Notes under the pieces: generated by a model
What the model was told of the DNA's origin: nothing
What the model saw: the letters and a program-made list of their open reading frames with translations, nothing else
Databases searched by the model: none
Translations under genes and position numbers: made by a program
Part shown: positions 32,926 to 41,632 of the stretch, piece after piece
Position numbering within the stretch: position 1 is the first letter of the stretch
Layout of the letters: every line of letters starts with the position of its first letter
Origin: an uncultured Eubacteriales bacterium
GTDB lineage: Bacteria; Bacillota; Clostridia; Oscillospirales; Oscillospiraceae
DNA: 64,000 bases
Assembly (NCBI GenBank): GCA_900321275.1
Contig: ONVI01000001.1
Coordinates: 62,001 to 126,000, forward strand
Direction of reading: 5' to 3'

Positions 32926-34443
32926 ATGGACCGCAAACTGACGATCTTCTTCACATCGGATATTCACGGGTATTTTGCGCCCACGGATTACGCAAACAAC
33001 TGCCGCGCGGATGCGGGGCTTGCCAACTGCGCTGCGAATTTCATGGACGACGGCAATACCCTGATCCTCGACGGGGGCGATACCCTCCAGGGCAGTCCCT
33101 TCACCTATTGGCTCTACAGCCGCACGGAGGAGAAGAGCCTGATCCCGGCAAAGCTCATGAACCTCGCCGGCTTTCACTTTATCACGCTGGGCAACCACGA
33201 CTTTAACTACGGCGTAAAGGAGCTGGAGCGCTATCTGGAGGCGCTGGACGCCAAATGCCTCTGCGCAAATGTGGAGGGGCTGCGCTTCAACGACAGGTAT
33301 GCGATCCGGACGCTTGACAACGGGCTTCGCGTCGGCATCTGCGGCGTCACCTCGCAGTTCGTTCCGAACTGGGAGAAGCCGGAAAATATCGCGGGCCTGA
33401 CCTTCTCCGACGCCTTTGAGACGGCGCGGGATGTACTGGCGGAGATGAAAAAGGAGAAGGTCGATCTCACAATCTGCCTCTACCACGGCGGCTTTGAGCG
33501 CAACACGGACACCGGCGCGCTGCTGTCCGTGACAACGGAAAACGAGGGCTGGCGCATCTGTCAGGAGCTGGACTATGACATCCTGCTCACGGGGCACCAG
33601 CACATGCCCTTTGCCGACAAGTGCGTAAACGGCACCTGGACCTGCCAGCCGCCCGACAAGGCACGGCAGTATATCCGCATGGACGTGACGGCGGACGGCG
33701 ACGGAAACGTTACGGCGCACTCGAAGCTCTGTCCGGCGGGGGATGTGACGCCGGAGCGCTTTTCCGAAATCCTCGATCCTCTGGAAGAGCAGCTCGCGGC
33801 CTTCATCGACGCGCCCCTCGGCCATATCGACGTCGCGCTGCTCCCGGATGAGCCGCTTGCGCGGGCGCTGAACGGCAGCCTGATCGCGGATTTTTTCAAT
33901 CAGGTGCAGCTCGAGGCCTCCGGCGCGGATCTGTCCTGCACGAGCCTTGCCAACAGCCTGCGCGGCTTCTCGAAAGACGTCACCGTACGCGACGTGGTGG
34001 CAAGCTATGTGTTCCCGAACACGCTGAAAACCATCCGCGTTGACCGTGCGGTTCTGAAAAAAGCCCTGGAGCGCAGCGCAGCGTATTTTGAACTGGACGA
34101 AAACGGACTGCCGCGCGTGAGTGAGAGCTTTCTGGTACCGATCATTCAGCACTACAATTTCGATTACATTTCAGGCGTGGAGACGACCATCGACCTGCGC
34201 CGCGCGCCGGGAGAACGGGTGACCTCTATCCGCTGGAAGGGAGAGGAGCTGCCGCCCGATCTGAGCCTTACCATGTGCCTGAACAGCTATCGGGCCTCCG
34301 GCGCGGGGGGCTACGAATTCTATGCCGAATGCGAGACGCTTCGCGAGCAGCCCGAGGAAATTGCCGAACTGATTATTTCTTATATTGACCGCCATCCCCA
34401 AATCACCGTCGATGAAACAAAATGGCTGACTGTACTATACTGA
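32926..34443 (+). CDS. 5'-nucleotidase/2',3'-cyclic phosphodiesterase family protein, cytosolic
   Basis: 505 residues of the UshA/YfkN superfamily. The N-terminal metallophosphatase has TSDIHGYF, LDGGDTLQGSP, TLGNHDFNYG, CLYHGGFE and LTGHQHMP. The C-terminal nucleotidase domain (~290-500) includes 'GADLSCTSLANSLRGFSKDVTVRDV' and 'YEFYAECETL'. Most family members are exported, but this one has no signal peptide (starts MDRKLTIFFTSDIHGY). The ATG at 32926 is favoured by AGAGG upstream. Following the phosphonate importer, it may release phosphate from imported esters, or salvage nucleotides; that link is inference. Confidence 0.88.
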   Translation: MDRKLTIFFTSDIHGYFAPTDYANNCRADAGLANCAANFMDDGNTLILDGGDTLQGSPFTYWLYSRTEEKSLIPAKLMNLAGFHFITLGNHDFNYGVKELERYLEALDAKCLCANVEGLRFNDRYAIRTLDNGLRVGICGVTSQFVPNWEKPENIAGLTFSDAFETARDVLAEMKKEKVDLTICLYHGGFERNTDTGALLSVTTENEGWRICQELDYDILLTGHQHMPFADKCVNGTWTCQPPDKARQYIRMDVTADGDGNVTAHSKLCPAGDVTPERFSEILDPLEEQLAAFIDAPLGHIDVALLPDEPLARALNGSLIADFFNQVQLEASGADLSCTSLANSLRGFSKDVTVRDVVASYVFPNTLKTIRVDRAVLKKALERSAAYFELDENGLPRVSESFLVPIIQHYNFDYISGVETTIDLRRAPGERVTSIRWKGEELPPDLSLTMCLNSYRASGAGGYEFYAECETLREQPEEIAELIISYIDRHPQITVDETKWLTVLY

Positions 34444-34477
34444 ATCGACTATGTACTATATTGAGAAGGAGAACACT

Positions 34478-35449
34478 ATGAGCAACAAGGTATTCAAGGT
34501 CGTTTTGCTGCAGGCGCTTCCCGCCTCCGGCAAGTCCGAGGTCAGAAACTTCATGGCCCATGTGGAGCCGGAGCGCCTGCGCGACGAGTTCCATATCGGG
34601 GCAAACCTCCAGCTGGACGATTTCCCCTATGTCCACATGATGCGCCGCATCGACAACGAGCTTGAGGCCATGGGCCAGGCCCGCATCTTCTACCCCGGGG
34701 AGGCGCCCTTTGTCGACGGGCGCGACTGGGGTACGCTCTGCGCCCTGCTCAACGAGGATTATCACGATCTTATGAACCGCGTCCGCGTCAGCCCCGACTC
34801 CGCCGCGCAGTACCTCTTTGACCGCATCGACCGCGCCGGCCAGATCGCGGGCATCGCGCCCCGACTCAGCCTTCTGGACGAGGAAGTCAGGGCAAAGGTT
34901 GCCGAAAAGCTGGAGGCGGAGGCCCGCGCCATGTTGGACGAAAAGCAGGCCGCCTATCCCGAGAGCTTTGAGGGCAAGACCGTTGTCATCGAGTGTGCCC
35001 GCGGCGGCCCGGACGGCGCCTCCATGCCCCTGACCGACACCTTCGGCTATCAGTACTCGCTGCCGTTCTTTTGCCCGGAGATCCTCGAAAACGCCGCCAT
35101 CCTCTATATCTGGGTCACGCCTGAGGAATCCCGCCGCAAGAATGCGGACCGCGCAGACCCCAACGATCCCGGCTCCAATCTGCACCACGGCGTCCCCATG
35201 GCCGTCATGCTGGGCGACTACGGCTGCGACGATATGGAGTATCTGCGCGCAAACTCCAAAGCAGACTGCGTCAGCTTCGAGGCGCACGGAAAGCACTGGG
35301 ACGTGCCCATCGGTGTGTTTGACAACCGCGTGGACAAAACCAGCTTCCTCCGCGCCGAGCCGGAAGCCTGGGACAGGGACAAGGTCGCCGAAGTGACCGC
35401 CGGCATCCGCGCCGCCACAGACGCGATGTTTGAAAACTACGGGAAATAA
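34478..35449 (+). CDS. P-loop protein of unknown function
   Basis: 323 residues, cytosolic. A nucleotide-binding-like start KVVLLQALPASGKSEVRNFM (GKS Walker A, ~residues 8-20) is followed by a region rich in Arg/Asp/Glu ('QLDDFPYVHMMRRIDNELEAMGQ'). A likely Walker-B-type strand is KTVVIECARGG (~168), then LYIWVTPEESRRKNADRAD (~211) and a closing domain. The pattern 'imaginary kinase lid' Arg-Arg-Lys near residue 220 is consistent with a P-loop kinase. I do not recognise the family. It has an AAGGAG ribosome site 34 bases after the nucleotidase gene and is followed by an inverted-repeat element. Confidence 0.75.
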   Translation: MSNKVFKVVLLQALPASGKSEVRNFMAHVEPERLRDEFHIGANLQLDDFPYVHMMRRIDNELEAMGQARIFYPGEAPFVDGRDWGTLCALLNEDYHDLMNRVRVSPDSAAQYLFDRIDRAGQIAGIAPRLSLLDEEVRAKVAEKLEAEARAMLDEKQAAYPESFEGKTVVIECARGGPDGASMPLTDTFGYQYSLPFFCPEILENAAILYIWVTPEESRRKNADRADPNDPGSNLHHGVPMAVMLGDYGCDDMEYLRANSKADCVSFEAHGKHWDVPIGVFDNRVDKTSFLRAEPEAWDRDKVAEVTAGIRAATDAMFENYGK

Positions 35450-35460
35450 GCAGAAGCCAA

Positions 35461-35621
35461 GGAAGCACTGATTAAATCGGAGTGTGCAGACTGACGGGCG
35501 GTTTTTTCGTATGACGAAGCCTGAAAAGCGAAGGAATACTCTGTGTATTTCAAGCTTTTCAGGCAAAGTCAGGCGGAAAATACACCGTCAGGATGTGCAC
35601 GGGGATTTATTCAGCGTTTCC
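35461..35621. mobile_element. MITE-like inverted-repeat element (161 bp)
   Basis: The whole stretch is one imperfect palindrome centred at ~35541. Outer ends GGAAGCACTGATTAAATC (35461-35478) and, reversed, GGAAACGCTGAATAAATC (35604-35621) match at 15 of 18 positions. Inner matches are CTGACGG/CCGTCAG, CCTGAAAAGC (35520-35529) / GCTTTTCAGG (35554-35563) and GAATAC/GTATTT. No coding capacity, so a non-autonomous element or a long structured leader of the IMP dehydrogenase gene. Confidence 0.65.
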
Positions 35622-35652
35622 CCAATCAATACAATCAGTAAAGGAGAAGACT

Positions 35653-37161
35653 ATGGCCACCTTTATCAACGAGCCCTCCCATACTTTTAACGAGTATCTG
35701 CTGATCCCCGGCTATACGCCCATTACCTGCCGTTCCGAGAAGGTCTCGCTCAAGACGCCCCTTGTGAAATACCGCAGAGGGTCGGAGGAGCCGGCCATCA
35801 GCATGAACATCCCCATGGTCTCCGCCATCATGCAGTCCGTCTCCGGTGACCGCCTGGCGGTAGCCCTCGCCACCGAGGGCGGCGTGAGCTTTATCTACGG
35901 TTCCCAGAGCGTGGCTGACGAGGCCGCCATGGTCAAGCGTGCCAAGACCTATAAGGCGGGCTTTGTGAGAAGCGACTCCAACCTAAGCCCCGACCATACC
36001 CTGCACGACGTGCTGGAACTCAAAGAGCGCACCGGTCACTCCACCATCGCCGTCACCGAGGACGGCACCGCCGAGGGCAAGCTTGTCGGCGTGGTGACCA
36101 GCCGCGATTACCGCGTCAGCCGCATGGAGCTTTCGGAAAAGGTCTCCACCTTCATGACTCCCTTTGACAAGCTGGTATGGGCGCGCGAGGGCATCACCCT
36201 CAAGGAGGCCAACGACGTCATCTGGGAGCATAAGCTCAATTCCCTCCCGATTATCGACGAGAACGGCCGCCTGTGCTATTTCGTCTTCCGCAAGGACTAC
36301 GAGAGCCACAAGCAGAACCCGAACGAACTGCTGGACTCCCATAAGCGCTATATCGTCGGCGCCGGCATCAACACCCGTGATTATGAAGAGCGTGTCCCCG
36401 CCCTTTTGGAGGCCGGCGCGGATGTGCTGTGCATCGACTCCTCCGAGGGCCACACCGACTGGCAGCGCTTCACCCTCGCCTGGATCCGGGAGCACTACGG
36501 CGATACCGTCAAGGTCGGCGCGGGCAATGTGGTCGATGCGGCGGGCTTCCGCTTCCTGGCCGAATGCGGGGCGGACTTTGTCAAGGTCGGCATCGGCGGC
36601 GGCTCCATCTGCATCACGCGCGAGACCAAGGGCATCGGCCGCGGCCAGGCGACCGCTCTCATCGACGTCTGCGCCGAGCGGGACCGCTACTTTGCCGAGA
36701 CCGGCGTCTATGTCCCCGTCTGCTCCGACGGCGGCATTGTCTATGACCACCATATCGCCCTTGCCCTCGCGATGGGCGCGGATTTCGTGATGCTGGGCCG
36801 CTACTTCGCCCGCTTTGACGAGAGCCCCACCGACAAGGTCAACATCGGCGGCACATACTATAAGGAATACTGGGGCGAGGGTTCCGCCCGCGCCCGCAAC
36901 TGGCAGCGCTACGACATGGGCGGCGACAAGAAGCTGAGCTTTGTCGAGGGCGTCGACTCCTACGTTCCCTATGCCGGTTCCCTGAAGGACAATGTCGCCG
37001 TGACGCTCAGCAAGGTGCGCCATACCATGTGCAACTGCGGCGCCATGAGCATTCCGGAATTTCAGGAGAAAGCGGTTTTGCAGCTCGTCTCCGCCACCAC
37101 AATCGTCGAGGGCGGCGCGCACGACGTCATTCAGAAGGACACATCGCCCACAATCAAGTAA
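35653..37161 (+). CDS. guaB: IMP dehydrogenase, trichomonad-like type
   Basis: 502 residues; oxidises IMP to XMP, the committing step to GTP. The (beta-alpha)8 barrel is interrupted by a CBS pair (~105-225). The catalytic Cys320 lies in [17 protein letters not shown], and the mobile flap has Arg419-Tyr420 in NWQRYD. It ends STMCNC-like ('[17 protein letters not shown]') and [10 protein letters not shown]. The start ([15 protein letters not shown]) and the whole C-terminal half resemble, from memory, Tritrichomonas foetus IMPDH (503 residues, Cys319, Arg418) far more than the usual B. subtilis-type enzyme. The ATG at 35653 has AAGGAG upstream. Confidence 0.93.
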   Translation: MATFINEPSHTFNEYLLIPGYTPITCRSEKVSLKTPLVKYRRGSEEPAISMNIPMVSAIMQSVSGDRLAVALATEGGVSFIYGSQSVADEAAMVKRAKTYKAGFVRSDSNLSPDHTLHDVLELKERTGHSTIAVTEDGTAEGKLVGVVTSRDYRVSRMELSEKVSTFMTPFDKLVWAREGITLKEANDVIWEHKLNSLPIIDENGRLCYFVFRKDYESHKQNPNELLDSHKRYIVGAGINTRDYEERVPALLEAGADVLCIDSSEGHTDWQRFTLAWIREHYGDTVKVGAGNVVDAAGFRFLAECGADFVKVGIGGGSICITRETKGIGRGQATALIDVCAERDRYFAETGVYVPVCSDGGIVYDHHIALALAMGADFVMLGRYFARFDESPTDKVNIGGTYYKEYWGEGSARARNWQRYDMGGDKKLSFVEGVDSYVPYAGSLKDNVAVTLSKVRHTMCNCGAMSIPEFQEKAVLQLVSATTIVEGGAHDVIQKDTSPTIK

Positions 37162-37193
37162 GGCCGCGGCTTGATTTTTGGACTCTGTGTCAA

Positions 37194-37223
37194 TTGACGC
37201 GGTTCGCGCCCGCGTGATAGAAT
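37194..37223 (+). promoter_or_regulatory. Promoter of the pur operon
   Basis: -35 TTGACG (37194-37199), 18-bp spacer, -10 TAGAAT (37218-37223), placing the transcript start a few bases before the riboswitch. Confidence 0.72.
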
Positions 37224-37235
37224 CACGGCATCTTG

Positions 37236-37313
37236 AGAGACTGTCCGCAACCGACGGATAAACGTGGAGCACCACGGAGGAGCGGATAATCTGAATCAGC
37301 CGACCGTCTGGGC
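37236..37313 (+). promoter_or_regulatory. ZTP (pfl) riboswitch aptamer
   Basis: All main parts of the ZTP aptamer can be paired by eye: P1 TCCGC (37244-37248) / GCGGA (37282-37286); P2 CGTGG (37263-37267) / CCACG (37272-37276) followed by the conserved GGAG-x-AGCG; and a pseudoknot GACGG (37253-37257) with CCGTC (37304-37308) inside the hallmark 3' sequence CCGACCGTCTGGGC (37300-37313). ZTP/ZMP builds up when 10-formyl-THF runs short. The aptamer sits directly before purE and the rest of the purine genes. Confidence 0.87.
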
Positions 37314-37348
37314 GCACTTACCTCTCCGGAGCTAAGTGCGCCCTGTTA
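37310..37348 (+). terminator. Riboswitch-controlled terminator
   Basis: 11-bp perfect stem GGGCGCACTTA (37310-37320) / TAAGTGCGCCC (37333-37343) followed by TGTTATATTTT. Its 5' arm uses the GGGC of the aptamer's 3' element, so ligand-stabilised folding should prevent the terminator: an ON switch. The U tract is interrupted, so read-through without ligand is possible. Confidence 0.8.
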
Positions 37349-37363
37349 TATTTTGGAGGAATC

Positions 37364-37852
37364 ATGAGAAAAGTCGGAATTGTAATGGGCAGCGACAGCG
37401 ATCTGCCCGTGATTGAGAAAGCGGTCAAAATCCTGCGGGAGCTGGACGTCCCCTTTGAGGCGCATGTCTATTCCGCCCACCGCACGCCCGAGGAGGCGAG
37501 AAGCTTCGCCCTGAACGCCCGCGAAAACGGCTTCGGCGTAATTCTGGCAGCCGCCGGGATGGCCGCGCATCTGGCCGGCGCTATCGCCGCGAATACCACG
37601 CTGCCCGTTATCGGCATCCCCTGCAGGGGACCTGCGCTGGACGGGATGGACGCGCTTTTGTCCACCGTGCAGATGCCCTCGGGAATCCCCGTGGCGACCG
37701 TGGGCGTGGGCAGCGGCGCGAACGCCGCGCTGCTCGCCGCCGAGATCCTGGCGGTGGAGGATGAAACGCTCGCCGCGCGCCTTGCGGATAAGCGCCGCGC
37801 CGATACCCGCGCCGTCCTGGAAAAGGACGCCGGGATCGCCCGGAGACTGTAA
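37364..37852 (+). CDS. purE: 5-(carboxyamino)imidazole ribonucleotide mutase
   Basis: 162 residues, usual PurE length. [21 protein letters not shown] and '[22 protein letters not shown]' followed by [18 protein letters not shown] are diagnostic. It rearranges N5-CAIR to CAIR. No purK is found in the cluster, so either purK is elsewhere or this enzyme uses AIR plus CO2. Its sequence looks like the mutase class, though 'CRGPALDG' and '[12 protein letters not shown]' depart from the common wording. First gene after the riboswitch; GGAGG eight bases before the ATG. Confidence 0.93.
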   Translation: MRKVGIVMGSDSDLPVIEKAVKILRELDVPFEAHVYSAHRTPEEARSFALNARENGFGVILAAAGMAAHLAGAIAANTTLPVIGIPCRGPALDGMDALLSTVQMPSGIPVATVGVGSGANAALLAAEILAVEDETLAARLADKRRADTRAVLEKDAGIARRL

Positions 37853-37871
37853 TTCAAAAAAGGAGAGATAT

Positions 37872-38561
37872 ATGATGGAAAAGAAACTCGTTTACACAGG
37901 AAAGACCAAGAATGTTTACGCCCTTGACAACGGCAACTATCTGCTCAAGTTCAAGGACGACTGCACCGGCAAGGACGGCGTCTTCGATCCCGGCGAGAAT
38001 TCCGTCGGCCTGACAATCGACGGTGTGGGCGACGTGAACCTGCGCATGTCAATCTATTTCTTTGAGAAGATCAACGCCGCCGGCATCCGTACCCACTATG
38101 TCAGCGCCGATCTTGCGGATACCACCATGGAAGTCCTGCCCGCGAAGGTTTTCGGCAAGGGCCTTGAGGTTATCTGCCGCTACAAGGCGGTGGGCTCCTT
38201 CCTGCGCCGCTACGGCGATTATATCGAGGAGGGCGCGGATCTGCCCGCCTATGTGGAGATGACCTTCAAAAACGACGAAAAGGGCGACCCGCTGGTCACA
38301 AAAGACGGCCTGATCGTCCTGGGCGTCATGACAGGGGAGCAGTACGACGAGATCAAGCGCATGACGCAGGAGATCACCGCGATCGTTGCGGAGGAAATGA
38401 AGGCCCGCGGCCTCGTGCTCTACGACATCAAATTCGAGTACGGCTACGACGCAGACGGGAAGGTCATGCTCATCGACGAGATCGCCTCAGGCAACATGCG
38501 CGTTTACAAGGACGGCAAATACATTGATCCCATGACGCTCTCTGAGCTCTTCTTTGCCTGA
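37872..38561 (+). CDS. purC: SAICAR synthetase
   Basis: 229 residues, typical short PurC. ATP-site start [26 protein letters not shown], then '[23 protein letters not shown]' and a C-terminal '[26 protein letters not shown]'. It joins aspartate to CAIR. Two ATGs (37872, 37875) follow AGGAGAGA. Its stop overlaps the next start by one base (TGATG). Confidence 0.94.
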   Translation: MMEKKLVYTGKTKNVYALDNGNYLLKFKDDCTGKDGVFDPGENSVGLTIDGVGDVNLRMSIYFFEKINAAGIRTHYVSADLADTTMEVLPAKVFGKGLEVICRYKAVGSFLRRYGDYIEEGADLPAYVEMTFKNDEKGDPLVTKDGLIVLGVMTGEQYDEIKRMTQEITAIVAEEMKARGLVLYDIKFEYGYDADGKVMLIDEIASGNMRVYKDGKYIDPMTLSELFFA

Positions 38562-39985
38562 TGGGGGGCTTCTTCGGCGCCGTATCCAGGCGCGACGTCG
38601 TTATGGACGTCTTTTTCGGCACGGACTATCACAGCCATCTGGGCACCAAAAATGCCGGCATGGTGGTCTGGAATGAGGAAACGGGATTTTACCGGCAGAT
38701 CCATTCCATCGCAAACACTCCCTTCCGCACCAGATTTGATAACGATCTCGCTGATTTTGCCGGCGTGAGCGGGATCGGCTGCATCAGCGATTCCGACCCG
38801 CAGCCGCTGCTGGTGCGCTCCCATCTGGGTACCTACGCCATCACCACCGTGGGGCAGATCAACAATGCCGAGGAGCTGGTGAAGACCTATTTCTCCGACC
38901 ACGGCCACCAGCTTATGGCGATGAGCAGCGGAAAGATCAACATGACCGAGTTTGTCGCGGCGCTTATCAACGAGTGCGACAGCCTGAAGGACGGGATTTT
39001 GAACGCGCAAAGCCTCATCGACGGGTCCATGACCATTCTGCTCATGACCTCCGAAGGGGAGATCATCGCGGCAAGAGACCGTTATGGTAGACTCCCTGTG
39101 CTCATCGGCGCGGACAAGGACGGACGCTGCGTTTCCTTTGAGTCCTTCGCCTATCGCAAGCTCGGCTATCACGACGAATATGAGCTTGGGCCGCAGGAAA
39201 TCGTGCGCATCACGGCAGGCGGGTATGAGACGATCTTACCCGCGGCGGACAAAATGAAAATCTGCGCCTTTCTCTGGACGTATTACGGATATCCGAACTC
39301 CAATTATGAGGGCGTCAACGTCGAGCTGATGCGCTACCGCAACGGCGCAATCATGGCGCGTGACGAAATGACGGCCGGAACCATGCCGGAGGTGGATTAT
39401 GTCGCGGGGGTTCCCGATTCGGGCGTTCCCCATGCCATCGGCTACGCCAACCGCAGCGGCGGTCACTTTGCGCGGCCCTTCGTCAAGTATACGCCCACCT
39501 GGCCCCGCTCCTTCATGCCGTCCAATCAGCAGGTGCGCGATCAGGTGGCCAAGATGAAGCAGATCCCCGTGCCGGAACTGATTGAGGACAAAAAGCTTCT
39601 CTTTGTGGACGACTCCATCGTCCGCGGCACGCAGCTTCAGGGGACGGTCGAGTTCCTGTTTGAGTCGGGCGCGAAGGAAGTACACATGCGCTCGGCCTGC
39701 CCGCCCATCATGTACGCCTGCAAATACCTCGCCTTCTCCCGCAGCAACAGCGACGATGATCTGCTCGCCCGCCGTATCGTGCGCAAGCTGGAGGGCGAAG
39801 AGGGACTCAAGCATCTGGAGGAATACAGCGACGCCTCTACCCACCGCGGGCAGTGCCTGCTCCACGCGATCTGCGAGGAGCTGGGATTCGATTCCCTGGG
39901 CTATCAGTCCCTTGACGGGCTGCTGGAAGCGATCGGCATCGACCGCGAAAAAATCTGCACCTACTGCTGGACAGGAAAGGAATAA
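38561..39985 (+). CDS. purF: Amidophosphoribosyltransferase-like PurF without catalytic Cys
   Basis: 474-residue PurF homologue. The N-terminal Ntn-glutaminase-like domain begins [12 protein letters not shown] where active enzymes have Met-Cys-Gly, so the nucleophilic cysteine is missing. A shifted start cannot supply it, since the purC stop overlaps this ATG. Other glutaminase landmarks are altered too (TDYHSHLGTKNAGM instead of the HRGQ-type loop). The phosphoribosyltransferase domain is intact, with PRPP loop LLFVDDSIVRGTQ (~346-358), and the end KICTYCWTGKE is classic PurF. Likely an ammonia-using PRPP amidotransferase, or one fed by another glutaminase. It is the only PurF in the cluster. 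Confidence 0.88.
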   Translation: MGGFFGAVSRRDVVMDVFFGTDYHSHLGTKNAGMVVWNEETGFYRQIHSIANTPFRTRFDNDLADFAGVSGIGCISDSDPQPLLVRSHLGTYAITTVGQINNAEELVKTYFSDHGHQLMAMSSGKINMTEFVAALINECDSLKDGILNAQSLIDGSMTILLMTSEGEIIAARDRYGRLPVLIGADKDGRCVSFESFAYRKLGYHDEYELGPQEIVRITAGGYETILPAADKMKICAFLWTYYGYPNSNYEGVNVELMRYRNGAIMARDEMTAGTMPEVDYVAGVPDSGVPHAIGYANRSGGHFARPFVKYTPTWPRSFMPSNQQVRDQVAKMKQIPVPELIEDKKLLFVDDSIVRGTQLQGTVEFLFESGAKEVHMRSACPPIMYACKYLAFSRSNSDDDLLARRIVRKLEGEEGLKHLEEYSDASTHRGQCLLHAICEELGFDSLGYQSLDGLLEAIGIDREKICTYCWTGKE

Positions 39986-39986
39986 G

Positions 39987-41027
39987 ATGATGAGTCAGTC
40001 TCACTCCGCCTCGTACGCTGCCGCCGGGGTCAACATCGAAGCCGGGTACGAGGGCGTACGACTTATGAAAAAGCATGTGGAGCGCACCTTTATCCCCGGC
40101 GTCGTGTCGGATATCGGCGGCTTCGGCGGCCTTTTCGCCCCGGATCTCACCGGCATGTGCGAGCCGGTGCTTGTCTCCGGTACGGACGGCGTCGGCACCA
40201 AGCAGCGCATCGCCCAGCTTATGGGCAGGCATGACACCGTCGGGATCGACTGCGTGGCCATGTGCGTCAACGACATTGTATGCTGCGGCGCAAAGCCGCT
40301 TTTCTTCCTCGACTATATCGCCATCGGGAAGAATGATCCCGAGAAGGTGGCGGCGCTGGTCTCCGGTGTGGCGGAGGGCTGTGTGCAGGCCGGCTGCGCC
40401 CTCATCGGCGGGGAGACGGCCGAGCATCCCGGCACCATGCGCCCCGACGATTACGATCTGGCGGGCTTCTCCGTCGGCGTTGCGGACAGGCCGAAGATCA
40501 TCGACAGAAATACGGTTCGCCCCGGCGACATGATACTCGCCCTGCCGTCCAGCGGCCTGCACTCCAACGGCTTCTCCCTCGTGCGAAAGGTGTTCGATGT
40601 GGAGCACGCGGCGCTTGACGCTTACGTTCCCGAACTGGCGGCTGCGCTCGGCGAGACCCTGCTGACGCCGACGCGCATCTACGTGAAATCTGTGCTCGCC
40701 GCGCTCGCGGCGGCAGAGATTCACGGGATCAGCCATATCACCGGCGGCGGCTTCTATGAAAACATCCCCCGCGCTCTCCCGAACGGCCTGTGCGCCAGGA
40801 TCGAAAGAAACGCGGTCAGAATCCCGCCGATCTTTTCCCTGCTGCAGAAAACGGGCGATATCCCGGAGCGCGACATGTTCAACACCTTCAACATGGGCGT
40901 CGGCATGGCGCTGATCGTGTCCCGCAGCACGGCGGACGCCGCCCTGCACACGCTGCAGGAAAACGGCGAGGCCGCGTATGTAATCGGCGAGATCGCGGCG
41001 GGGGAGGAGAAAATATGCCTTCTGTGA
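39987..41027 (+). CDS. purM: Phosphoribosylformylglycinamidine cyclo-ligase (AIR synthetase)
   Basis: 346 residues, standard PurM length. SYAAAGVNIEAGYEGV, 'LVSGTDGVGTKQRIAQ', MCVNDIVCCGAKPLFFLDY, 'GGETAEHPGTM' and 'HITGGGFYENIPRALP' are all present. It closes the imidazole ring with ATP. Double ATG (39987, 39990) after GGAAAGGAATAAG. It overlaps the next gene by 13 bases. Confidence 0.94.
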   Translation: MMSQSHSASYAAAGVNIEAGYEGVRLMKKHVERTFIPGVVSDIGGFGGLFAPDLTGMCEPVLVSGTDGVGTKQRIAQLMGRHDTVGIDCVAMCVNDIVCCGAKPLFFLDYIAIGKNDPEKVAALVSGVAEGCVQAGCALIGGETAEHPGTMRPDDYDLAGFSVGVADRPKIIDRNTVRPGDMILALPSSGLHSNGFSLVRKVFDVEHAALDAYVPELAAALGETLLTPTRIYVKSVLAALAAAEIHGISHITGGGFYENIPRALPNGLCARIERNAVRIPPIFSLLQKTGDIPERDMFNTFNMGVGMALIVSRSTADAALHTLQENGEAAYVIGEIAAGEEKICLL

Positions 41028-41632
41028 GAGCGTCCGTACTGGACGGCGTTTTGGCGGGAATGATGGTCTCCATCGGCGGAACGGTGCTGCTCTCCTGCGA
41101 TAACCGCTATCTGGGGGCGGTGCTGTTTTGCATCGCCCTGCTCGCCATCTGTTATTTCGGATTTAATCTCTATACGGGCAAGGTCGGCTACCTGTACCTG
41201 GATCACAGCCGGGCAAATCTCAGCGTCACGTTTTCCGGCCTGCTCGGAAATCTGTGCGGCACGCTGCTGATGGGCCTGCTGATCGGCGCGGCGCTGCCCC
41301 AGCTTCCGGAACCCGCTGCCGCCGCCTGCGAAAAGCGGCTCCTGCAGCTGCCCCTCCAGACGCTGCTGCGCGGCTTTTTCTGCGGCATATTGATGTACGT
41401 CGCGGTCTGGATCTATCGGGAAAAGCAGTCGCTGACGGGGATCTTTTTCTGTATTCCCGTCTTTGTGCTCTCCGGCTTTGAGCATTCCATCGCCGATATG
41501 TTCTATTTTGCCCTGGCGGGGATGTACAACGGAAAAAGCATCATTTTCCTCCTGCTCGTCCTGCTGGGCAACAGTCTCGGCGGCATGTTCATCCCCTTTG
41601 TACAGAGCATGAGAGGGGAGGCGCGCGCATGA
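41015..41632 (+). CDS. Formate/nitrite transporter (FNT) family channel, short form
   Basis: 205-residue membrane protein with about six hydrophobic segments, shorter than usual FNT channels (~260-285). Family marks: N-terminal SVLDGVLAGMMVSIGGTV, the TM2 loop LYTGKVGYLY (compare FocA LFTGN), LLRGFFCGILMYVAVWI, the hallmark SGFEHSIADMFYFALAGMY, and GNSLGGMFIP in the last helix. Start ATG 41015 with GGGGAGGAG upstream, nested in the end of purM; its own end overlaps purN by four bases (ATGA). Between purM and purN and upstream of fhs, it is well placed to admit formate for one-carbon units. Confidence 0.87.
   Translation: MPSVRASVLDGVLAGMMVSIGGTVLLSCDNRYLGAVLFCIALLAICYFGFNLYTGKVGYLYLDHSRANLSVTFSGLLGNLCGTLLMGLLIGAALPQLPEPAAAACEKRLLQLPLQTLLRGFFCGILMYVAVWIYREKQSLTGIFFCIPVFVLSGFEHSIADMFYFALAGMYNGKSIIFLLLVLLGNSLGGMFIPFVQSMRGEARA

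Noticed and set aside
38561..38620. PurF start as a sequencing error or wrong start hiding a Cys
   Set aside because: The purC stop overlaps this ATG and several other glutaminase positions are changed too, so a single error does not explain it.
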